The notes beneath the pieces are model-generated. The model was not told the DNA's origin, did no database searches, and was given only the letters and a program-made list of their open reading frames with translations. A DNA stretch of 64,000 bases from Rhodobacteraceae bacterium XHP0102 (lineage in GTDB: Bacteria; Pseudomonadota; Alphaproteobacteria; Rhodobacterales; Rhodobacteraceae), in assembly GCA_025751475.1 (NCBI GenBank), contig JAOWLD010000001.1, positions 744,001 to 808,000 on the forward strand, written 5' to 3'. Positions within the stretch are counted from its first letter, which is position 1; each line of letters opens with the position of its first letter. The position numbers were made by a program, and so were the translations under genes. Below are positions 57,079 through 64,000 of the stretch, one piece after another.

Positions 57079-59745
57079 ATGGCCAGTTTGAACGATATTC
57101 GCTCAACCTTTCTCAAATATTTTGAACGCAACGGCCATGCTATTGTCCAAAGCTCGCCGCTTGTGCCGCGCAATGACCCGACCTTGATGTTCACCAATTC
57201 GGGCATGGTGCAGTTTAAGAACGTATTCACGGGGCTTGAGCATCGCGACCCGCCACGCGCCACCACCGCGCAAAAATGCGTGCGCGCGGGCGGCAAGCAT
57301 AATGATCTTGATAATGTCGGCTATACCGCGCGCCATCATACGTTTTTCGAGATGCTTGGGAATTTTTCCTTTGGGGATTACTTCAAGAAAGAGGCCATTC
57401 CTTTTGCATGGGAATTGATCACCAAGGATTTTGACATTGATCCAAAGCGCCTCCTGACCACGGTCTATCACACCGATGATGAGGCGTTTGAGATTTGGAA
57501 AAAGGTGGGCGTGCCAGAGGATCGGATCATCCGCATCGCCACATCGGACAATTTCTGGCAAATGGGTCCAACAGGCCCGTGCGGCCCGTGCACCGAGATT
57601 TTCTATGACCACGGCGATCATATCTGGGGTGGACCGCCCGGATCGGCCGAAGAAGATGGAGACCGTTTCATCGAGATTTGGAACGTGGTCTTCATGCAAA
57701 ATGAGCAATTCGCAGATGGCTCGATGGTGCCTTTGAAGATGCAGAGCATCGACACGGGCATGGGGCTAGAGCGGATTGGTGCGCTTTTGCAGGGCAAGCA
57801 TGACAATTACGACACGGATCTGATGCGCGCCCTGATTGAGGCATCCGCCAATGCCACATCCGTTGATCCAGACGGGCCAAAGAATGTGCATCATCGCGTG
57901 ATCGCGGATCACTTGCGCTCGACCTCCTTCCTGATTGCGGATGGGGTTATGCCCTCCAACGAGGGGCGGGGTTACGTTTTGCGCCGCATCATGCGCCGCG
58001 CCATGCGCCACGCGCATCTCTTGGGCGCGCAAGACCCGTTGATGTATCGCCTCGTGCCCGCATTGGTAAGCCAGATGGGCCAAGCCTATCCTGAGCTTGG
58101 CCGCGCGCAGGCGTTGATCACCGAAACGCTCAAGCTTGAGGAAGAACGCTTCCGCACCACGCTTGATCGTGGGCTTAAACTTTTGGACGAGGCCCTTGTT
58201 GATCTGCCCGAAGGGGCCGCTTTGGCAGGTGAGACCGCGTTTAAACTTTATGACACTTACGGCTTTCCGCTGGATTTGACCCAAGACGCGCTGCGGGAAA
58301 AGGGCCGCAAGGTCGATACAGACGGGTTTGATCAAGCGATGGAGGCCCAAAAGGCCAAGGCCCGCGCGGCATGGTCGGGGTCTGGCGAGGCGGCAGATGC
58401 CGCGATCTGGTATGATCTGGCCGATCAGCATGGCCCAACCGAATTCTTGGGCTACGATACCGAAACCGCCGAAGGGCAGATTTTGGCGCTTGTCGCTGAT
58501 GGTGCTGAGGTGGCCACCGCGAAACAGGGCGGGACCGTCACGCTGATCACCAACCAAACCCCGTTCTATGGGGAAAGCGGCGGTCAGGTCGGGGATACGG
58601 GGCAGGTCAAAACGGACACAGGCCGCGCTGAAATATCAGACACCAAAAAGGTCGCGGGGCTGTTCTTGCATATCGCCAAGATCACTGAGGGCGAGATCAA
58701 AACGGGGCAGGCGGCGGAATTGGTGGTGGATCACAGCCGCCGCAGCGCCATCCGCGCCAACCATTCGGCCACGCACCTGCTGCACGAGGCGTTGCGCCGC
58801 GCGCTTGGGGATCATGTGGCACAGCGCGGGTCATTGAACGCGGCGGATCGATTGCGCTTTGACTTCTCGCACGCCAAGGCGCTGAGCGCCGAGGAATTGG
58901 CGCGGGTCGATGCTGAGGTGAATGAATTCATCCGCCAAAATGCGGCTGTTGAGACGCGGATCATGACCCCTGATGCGGCGCGTGATTTGGGTGCGCAGGC
59001 GCTGTTTGGCGAGAAATACGGCGATGAGGTGCGCGTGGTGTCCATGGGCAAGCTTGCCGGTTCGGGCAAGGGCAGCGATGGCGCCACCTATAGTCTCGAA
59101 CTGTGCGGGGGCACCCATGTGCGCCAGACGGGCGATATCGGGCTTTATGTCACCTTGGCGGAAACGGCCTCTTCCTCGGGTGTGCGGCGCATCGAGGCGC
59201 TGACGGGTCAAGCGGCCTTTGATTATTTGGCCGCACAAGATCGCATCATGGGCCAGCTTGGTGGTATGCTCAAGGCGCAAGGCGCGGATGTTTTGGCCCG
59301 CGTGCAGGCGCTGATGGAGGAGCGCCGCGCGCTGCAAAACGAACGTGACCAACTGCGCCAACAGCTTGCGCTTGCGGGTGGTGGTGCAGGGGCCAAAGAG
59401 GTTTCCGCCGAAGATATCGGTGGCATTGCCTTTTTCGGTCAGGTGGTCGCAGGTGTTACAGGCAAAGACTTGCCAAGCCTGATTGACGCGCATAAGGCCA
59501 AAATTGGATCTGGCGCGGTTCTTTTGATTGCCGAGGCAGATGGCAAGGCCGCGGTGGCCGCAGGGGTCAGTGACGATCTGACCGCGCGGCTCAGCGCGGT
59601 TGATCTGGTCAAGGCGGCCGTGGAGGCGCTTGGTGGCAAGGGCGGCGGTGGCCGCGCAGATTTGGCGCAAGGGGGGGCTAAGGATGCCGCCCAAGCCGAT
59701 GCGGCGCTTGCGGCCGTACGTGACGTGATTCAGGGAGTATCATAA
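57079..59745 (+). CDS. alaS: Alanyl-tRNA synthetase
   Basis: An 888-residue class II synthetase with editing domain. Class II catalytic core ([24 protein letters not shown] read across 14-37), zinc-binding editing site His562/His566 and Cys676/His680 ([17 protein letters not shown]), and a C-terminal C-Ala domain with Gly-rich end [13 protein letters not shown]. The ATG at 57079 is used; a GTG at 57073 is in frame. The DUF1330 gene starts directly after its stop. Confidence 0.97.
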   Translation: MASLNDIRSTFLKYFERNGHAIVQSSPLVPRNDPTLMFTNSGMVQFKNVFTGLEHRDPPRATTAQKCVRAGGKHNDLDNVGYTARHHTFFEMLGNFSFGDYFKKEAIPFAWELITKDFDIDPKRLLTTVYHTDDEAFEIWKKVGVPEDRIIRIATSDNFWQMGPTGPCGPCTEIFYDHGDHIWGGPPGSAEEDGDRFIEIWNVVFMQNEQFADGSMVPLKMQSIDTGMGLERIGALLQGKHDNYDTDLMRALIEASANATSVDPDGPKNVHHRVIADHLRSTSFLIADGVMPSNEGRGYVLRRIMRRAMRHAHLLGAQDPLMYRLVPALVSQMGQAYPELGRAQALITETLKLEEERFRTTLDRGLKLLDEALVDLPEGAALAGETAFKLYDTYGFPLDLTQDALREKGRKVDTDGFDQAMEAQKAKARAAWSGSGEAADAAIWYDLADQHGPTEFLGYDTETAEGQILALVADGAEVATAKQGGTVTLITNQTPFYGESGGQVGDTGQVKTDTGRAEISDTKKVAGLFLHIAKITEGEIKTGQAAELVVDHSRRSAIRANHSATHLLHEALRRALGDHVAQRGSLNAADRLRFDFSHAKALSAEELARVDAEVNEFIRQNAAVETRIMTPDAARDLGAQALFGEKYGDEVRVVSMGKLAGSGKGSDGATYSLELCGGTHVRQTGDIGLYVTLAETASSSGVRRIEALTGQAAFDYLAAQDRIMGQLGGMLKAQGADVLARVQALMEERRALQNERDQLRQQLALAGGGAGAKEVSAEDIGGIAFFGQVVAGVTGKDLPSLIDAHKAKIGSGAVLLIAEADGKAAVAAGVSDDLTARLSAVDLVKAAVEALGGKGGGGRADLAQGGAKDAAQADAALAAVRDVIQGVS

Positions 59746-60036
59746 ATGGCAGGGGCATATTGGGTGGCGCACGTCACCGTTACAAACCCAGAGGAATATG
59801 CGCGCTATGCCGAATTGGCAGGCCCCGCGATTGCGGCGTTTGGTGGCAAGTTCTTGGCCCGTGGTGGCGAAGTCATCGTCAAAGAAGGGCAGGGTCATGC
59901 GCGCAATGTGGTGATCTGGTTCCCCAGTTTGGCAGATGCCAATGCCTGTTATGACAGCCCCGCCTATCAAGAGGCGATGGCCTTCGCCAAGGACAGCTCA
60001 ATCCGCGAATTGGTGTTGATCGAAGGGGTGGAGTAA
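59746..60036 (+). CDS. DUF1330 family protein
   Basis: A 96-residue small dimeric alpha-beta barrel protein of the DUF1330 family: YWVAHVTVTNPEEYARYAEL, KFLARGGE, NVVIWFPSLADANACYDSPAYQEA. Function is unknown. Its ATG directly follows the alaS stop TAA, so it is in the alaS transcript; a terminator follows. Confidence 0.9.
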   Translation: MAGAYWVAHVTVTNPEEYARYAELAGPAIAAFGGKFLARGGEVIVKEGQGHARNVVIWFPSLADANACYDSPAYQEAMAFAKDSSIRELVLIEGVE

Positions 60037-60059
60037 CCCGCCTGCGATCACCCATGAAA

Positions 60060-60090
60060 GAAAAAAGCCGCCCCGTTTGGGGCGGCTTTT
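60060..60090. terminator. Bidirectional terminator between the DUF1330 gene and gltA
   Basis: A 10-bp stem AAGCCGCCCC/GGGGCGGCTT (60065-60074, 60079-60088) with GTTT loop, A run before and T run after. It ends both convergent transcripts. Confidence 0.9.
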
Positions 60091-60111
60091 CTAATGACGT
60101 TGCGCCTTAGC

Positions 60112-61404
60112 TTAGCGCTTGGCGATGTTGACATAATCGCGCTTGGTTGGGCCAGTATAGAGCTGACGCGGACGGCCGATTTTGGCGGCAGGATCGTTCA
60201 GCATTTCTTTCCATTGCGCAATCCAACCCACCGTGCGGCTGACCGCAAAGATTGGTGTAAACATCGAGGTCGGGAACCCCATCGCATCCAAAATGATGCC
60301 CGAATAGAAATCCACGTTTGGATAGAGCTTCTTATCCGCGAAATAGCTGTCTTCCAGCGCGATTTTCTCAAGCTCTTTCGCGACTTGTAGGGTTGGGTTG
60401 TTTTCGACACCCAAGAGATCCAGCACCTCATCGGCGCTTTCCTTCATCACTTTGGCGCGCGGGTCAAAGTTCTTATACACGCGGTGACCAAAGCCCATCA
60501 GACGGAATGGATCATTCTTGTCCTTGGCGCGGGCGATATATTCGGGGATACGATCCACCGTGCCAATTTCGCGCAGCATCTCAAGGCAGGCCTGGTTCGC
60601 GCCGCCATGCGCAGGGCCCCAAAGGCAGGCGATACCCGCAGCGATACAGGCAAAGGGGTTTGCGCCAGACGAGCCCGCCAAACGCACGGTCGATGTGGAG
60701 GCGTTTTGTTCGTGATCTGCGTGCAGCGTGAAGATGCGATCCATCGCGCGGCTCAGAACAGGATCGGGCACATATTCCTCGGCGGGCACAGCAAAGCACA
60801 TCCGCAAGAAATTGGTGGCGTAATCCAAATCATTGCGCGGATACACAAAGGGCTGACCTATGGAGTATTTATAGGCCATCGCGGCAATGGTCGGCATTTT
60901 TGCGATCATGCGGATCGAGGCGACTTCGCGCTGCCATGGGTCGTTGATGTCGGTGCTGTCGTGATAGAATGCGGACATTGCGCCGACCACACCCACCATG
61001 GTGGCCATAGGATGCGCGTCACGGCGGAACCCACGGAAGAAATTGTGCATCTGTTCGTGGATCATCGTGTGCCGCGTCACGCGGGTTTCAAAATCGGCCA
61101 TCTCCGTTGCGGTTGGCAATTCGCCATAGAGCAGCAAATAGCAAACTTCGAGGTAGTTTGAGTCTTTTGCCAATTGGTCAATCGGATAGCCGCGATGCAA
61201 AAGTTCGCCCTTGTCACCATCGATAAAGGTGATCTGGCTGACGCAAGAGGAGGTCGAGGTGAACCCCGGATCATGGGTGAACACGCCCGCTTGGCCATAA
61301 AGCTTGGTGATGTCGATCACATCTGGCCCTGCGGTCGGGCTGTAGACGGGAAGATCAAAATCGCGATCATTGATGCTCAGTTTGGCCGTTTTCGTGTCTG
61401 TCAT
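60112..61404 (-). CDS. gltA: Citrate synthase
   Basis: A 430-residue type II (NADH-sensitive, hexameric type) citrate synthase for the TCA cycle. Catalytic histidines lie in [12 protein letters not shown] and [15 protein letters not shown], and the aspartate in [10 protein letters not shown]. The N-terminal small beta domain ([17 protein letters not shown]) marks the Gram-negative type. The ATG at 61404 has GAGAGGGA upstream. It lies 105 bases after gltX on the same strand. Confidence 0.97.
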   Translation of the reverse strand: MTDTKTAKLSINDRDFDLPVYSPTAGPDVIDITKLYGQAGVFTHDPGFTSTSSCVSQITFIDGDKGELLHRGYPIDQLAKDSNYLEVCYLLLYGELPTATEMADFETRVTRHTMIHEQMHNFFRGFRRDAHPMATMVGVVGAMSAFYHDSTDINDPWQREVASIRMIAKMPTIAAMAYKYSIGQPFVYPRNDLDYATNFLRMCFAVPAEEYVPDPVLSRAMDRIFTLHADHEQNASTSTVRLAGSSGANPFACIAAGIACLWGPAHGGANQACLEMLREIGTVDRIPEYIARAKDKNDPFRLMGFGHRVYKNFDPRAKVMKESADEVLDLLGVENNPTLQVAKELEKIALEDSYFADKKLYPNVDFYSGIILDAMGFPTSMFTPIFAVSRTVGWIAQWKEMLNDPAAKIGRPRQLYTGPTKRDYVNIAKR

Positions 61405-61509
61405 GACAGTCCCTCTCGCGTTGGCGCGCAAAACGATCCGTTTGCGCGGGGGGTAGTGACGTTTCTGGCCACAGCGGATGCTTGGGGCCTGAATTGGCGC
61501 GGGTTTGGT

Positions 61510-62916
61510 TTACTCCGCGCCAAGCGTTGCATCGTTCAGTCGGGCGATGCTTTCTTCCCGACCCAGCACAAGCATCATATCAAAGACACTTGGCGAAACC
61601 GTTTGTCCCGACAAGGCCGCACGAAGCGGTGCTGCCAATTTGCCAAGCTTGGTCTCATGCGCCTCGGCCACCGTGCCAATGAGCGTTTCGAGACCCTCAC
61701 GCGACCACGTAGCATTCTGCAGCTGCGCAGTCAATGATTTCAGTATACCACGGGATACATTATCAAGCGCCGCCATGGCCTTTTCATCAGGTTTTATTGG
61801 TCTTTGGTTAAGAATAAATGAGGCTTTCATCAACAGCTCGGGCAGGGACTTGGCGCGATCCTTGGTGCAATACAGCGCGGATTCTAGCCCCGCTTTCTGC
61901 GATTGCGAAAGGGCGGGAAGGCTGGCCGCGGCCAGATAGGTGTCGATATCCGCCAAAAGCGCCGCATCCTCCATTTGCGCGATATGCCATTGGCAGACAT
62001 TTTCCAGCTTTTTGAAGTCAAGCCGCGCAGGCGATTTGCCGATGCCGCCCAAATCGAACCATTGGGTGGCTTGGGCATCGGTGAAGAGCTCGTCATCACC
62101 ATGGCTCCAACCCAGACGCGCAAGGTAATTGCGCATCGCGGCGGGTGGATATCCCATCGCGGCATATTCCTCGACCCCCAAGGCGCCGTGCCGCTTGGAT
62201 AATTTCTTACCATCTGGCCCATGAATCAGCGGGATATGTGCCCAAATTGGCACCTGCCATCCCATCGCCACATAAATTTGAATTTGACGTGCGGCATTGT
62301 TGAGATGGTCATCGCCGCGGATCACATGGGTCACACCCATATCATGGTCATCCACCACCACCGCCAACATATAGGTCGGTGTGCCGTCCGAGCGCAGCAA
62401 AACCATATCATCAAGTTGATCATTGCGGATGGTGACACGGCCCTGCACCTGATCCTCGATGATGGTTTCACCATCCCGCGGGGCGCGCAGGCGGATCACA
62501 AAGGGCGCGTCAGGGTGGGTTTCGGGGGCGGCATCGCGCCACGGGCTTTGATAGAGGGTGGATTTGCCTTCGGCGCGCGCCGCCTCGCGAAAGGCTTCAA
62601 TCTCGGCTTGGCTTGCAAAACATTTATAGGCAGTGCCATTTGCCAGCATCGCCTGCGCCACTTCGGCATGGCGGTCGGCGCGGGCAAATTGGCTGATTGG
62701 ATCACCATCCCAATCGAGGCCCAGCCAGTTCAACCCCTTAAGAATGGCCTCGGTGGCCTCTGGGGTGGAGCGGGCGCGATCCGTATCTTCGATCCGAAGC
62801 AGGAATTTTCCGCCACGCCCGCGGGCATATAGCCAGTTGAACAGCGCCGTGCGCGCCCCGCCAATATGCAAATACCCCGTGGGGGAGGGGGCGAAACGTG
62901 TGACAGGGTGACTCAT
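61510..62916 (-). CDS. gltX: Glutamyl-tRNA synthetase
   Basis: A 468-residue class I aminoacyl-tRNA synthetase. HIGH reads HIGG in [17 protein letters not shown] (17-20) and KMSKS reads KLSKR in [12 protein letters not shown]; the rest matches discriminating or non-discriminating bacterial GltX. The zinc-site cysteines between the motifs are not obvious. Many alphaproteobacteria have two gltX copies, so the other may be elsewhere. The gene is divergent from comEC. Confidence 0.95.
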   Translation of the reverse strand: MSHPVTRFAPSPTGYLHIGGARTALFNWLYARGRGGKFLLRIEDTDRARSTPEATEAILKGLNWLGLDWDGDPISQFARADRHAEVAQAMLANGTAYKCFASQAEIEAFREAARAEGKSTLYQSPWRDAAPETHPDAPFVIRLRAPRDGETIIEDQVQGRVTIRNDQLDDMVLLRSDGTPTYMLAVVVDDHDMGVTHVIRGDDHLNNAARQIQIYVAMGWQVPIWAHIPLIHGPDGKKLSKRHGALGVEEYAAMGYPPAAMRNYLARLGWSHGDDELFTDAQATQWFDLGGIGKSPARLDFKKLENVCQWHIAQMEDAALLADIDTYLAAASLPALSQSQKAGLESALYCTKDRAKSLPELLMKASFILNQRPIKPDEKAMAALDNVSRGILKSLTAQLQNATWSREGLETLIGTVAEAHETKLGKLAAPLRAALSGQTVSPSVFDMMLVLGREESIARLNDATLGAE

Positions 62917-63058
62917 CGGCTCTCCTTTTTAAGGGATCGCACGGCAGTGTCGCGCGCGCTTAACCCTTCTCTTACTAAGTTACGGCTAGGTTTGGCCCTG
63001 TGTTTAGGCACTCCGATCATGGGAAACAAGGGCGCAGAAGGTGCCGCATTTTCAAACA

Positions 63059-64000
63059 ATGACGCGCGTCTCGGCCCCCGCCCTATGGGCGCGGGAATGG
63101 CCGATGGCGGTGGTGCGATCGTGCCGCGCGCAGGCGCAGGATCAGGTTTTGTGGCTGCCTGTCGTCATGGCCGCAGGAATCGCGCTTTATTTTACGGGTT
63201 CACTGGCGATCGCGCAGGATCATCTGATCTGGACTGTGCTTCTCGCTGCGGGGCTTTTATGTCTTGCACTCCTGTTGCGGGGGTGGGGCGCGCTTGGTGC
63301 CGCGTTTCTTGGGCTTGTGATCGGTGGCTATGCCTTGGCGCAGGGCCGCACCCATGCGATGCAGGCACCGATTTTGGGATGGGCCTATTACGGCACGATT
63401 GAGGGGCGCGTGGTCATGATGGACCGCTCCGCCTCGGAGGCGCTGCGCGTTACCCTCGATCAGGTCACAATGCCACCCATCAGCCCTGCCCGCACGCCCA
63501 AACTGCTGCGTCTGTCCTTGCATGGGCCCGCGCAGGATGGGATGCACAATCCGCTGCAAATCGGGGATCTGATCCGCGTTGAGGCGCGCTTCCTGCCCCC
63601 CTCATCTGCTGCGGAACCAGGCGGGTTTGATTTTCAACGCCATGCCTATTTCCTCGGTCTGGGCGCGGTGGGCTATACCCGCCAAAGTCATGTCATAACG
63701 GGGCATGATCCCACGGGCCTTTGGGTGACCCGCGCCAGAATGCATCTTTCGCAAGCGATACAAGATCGCATGGCCCAAGGGGCAGGTGGATTTGCCGCTG
63801 CCATCCTCACAGGGGATCGCGCAGGCCTGCAACCCGCCGATGTTGAGGCGATGCGCGACACCAATATCGCCCATCTCATCGCGATTTCAGGGCTGCATAT
63901 GGGGTTGCTGACGGGGTTTGTCTTTACCGCGTTGCGGGTCATATTGGCGCTCTATCCTCCTGTGGCGCTGCGCTATCCAACCAAGAAATGGGCCGCCTGT
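63059..64000 (+). CDS. comEC: ComEC/Rec2 competence protein, N-terminal part (runs off the edge)
   Basis: An open frame of 314 codons from ATG 63059 to the window end, with no stop. It encodes ComEC/Rec2: two or three N-terminal membrane helices (LWLPVVMAAGIALYFTG; LLAAGLLCLALLLRGWG), a beta-rich DUF4131-like domain (IEGRVVMMDRS; GDLIRVEARFLPP; GFDFQRHAYFLG), then the hallmark AHLIAISGLHMGLLTGFVF at the start of the channel domain. ComEC carries single-stranded DNA across the inner membrane during transformation. A GTG at 63041 is also in frame. It diverges from gltX. Confidence 0.93.
   Translation, partial: MTRVSAPALWAREWPMAVVRSCRAQAQDQVLWLPVVMAAGIALYFTGSLAIAQDHLIWTVLLAAGLLCLALLLRGWGALGAAFLGLVIGGYALAQGRTHAMQAPILGWAYYGTIEGRVVMMDRSASEALRVTLDQVTMPPISPARTPKLLRLSLHGPAQDGMHNPLQIGDLIRVEARFLPPSSAAEPGGFDFQRHAYFLGLGAVGYTRQSHVITGHDPTGLWVTRARMHLSQAIQDRMAQGAGGFAAAILTGDRAGLQPADVEAMRDTNIAHLIAISGLHMGLLTGFVFTALRVILALYPPVALRYPTKKWAAC

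Overview
The window is ordinary chromosomal DNA from an alphaproteobacterium, most probably a member of the Rhodobacteraceae (roseobacter/Rhodobacter relatives). This is inferred from moderately GC-rich codon use, recognisable family gene orders (yceD-rpmF-plsX-fabH-ihfA-merR; tkt next to a coiled-coil gene and zapA; cckA; a fused-type cysG; form II CO-dehydrogenase-like genes) and a recA promoter with GTTC-N7-GTTC-type LexA boxes. I saw no insertion sequence, phage gene, CRISPR array, rRNA or integration site. No gap between genes exceeds 300 bases; the longest are 4987-5276, 2705-2970, 39324-39591 and 1465-1699.

Layout. 63-1464 (-): a small redox-flavoured operon of a PepSY-like periplasmic protein, a cytochrome b561 and a membrane-anchored LuxR-type regulator. 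1700-4986 (-): GAPDH and transketolase, with a cluster of palindromes upstream of gap. 5277-6520 (+): a ZauP-like coiled-coil gene coupled to zapA. 6535-7197 (-): a degenerate SDR. 7365-7937 (+): bioY. 8005-17872 (-): a long co-oriented run purF, cvpA, radA, mlaF, mlaE, alr, dnaB, pyrE, pyrC, then an unknown protein (17921-18814).

18977-27134 (+) is the most distinctive accessory region: seven closely spaced genes for a molybdenum hydroxylase of the form II CO-dehydrogenase-like type (MoxR ATPase, VWA protein, XdhC-like protein, molybdopterin-binding protein, then small, large and medium subunits). The large subunit has AYRGAGR, not the AYRCSFR motif of proven CO dehydrogenases, so its substrate is open.

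27206-33236 (-): infC (AUA start), ferredoxin-NADP reductase, then a sulfate-assimilation operon (cysG, DUF2849, cysI, cysH, DUF934), divergent from an Lrp/AsnC regulator coupled to a DUF3445 gene. 34678-40308 (-): two-domain dCTP deaminase, tRNA-Pro(GGG), a MerR-like gene, ihfA, fabH, plsX, rpmF and DUF177. 40468-49727: bamE, an OlsB-like acyltransferase, tyrS, anmK, a DUF985 cupin, eno, a DMT permease, a Fur/Mur regulator, selO and rlmE. 49815-64000: guaB, rsmB-like, cckA, a sulfotransferase, recA with two LexA boxes, alaS, DUF1330, gltA, gltX and the first part of comEC, which runs off the right edge.

Most genes are housekeeping. The items I judge most worth a second look are the form II molybdenum hydroxylase operon, the triple palindrome upstream of gap, the double LexA box at recA, the sulfate-assimilation operon with its two unknown proteins and divergent Lrp regulator, and the PepSY/cytochrome/LuxR operon. 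I did not find convincing evidence for an entirely new type of system.
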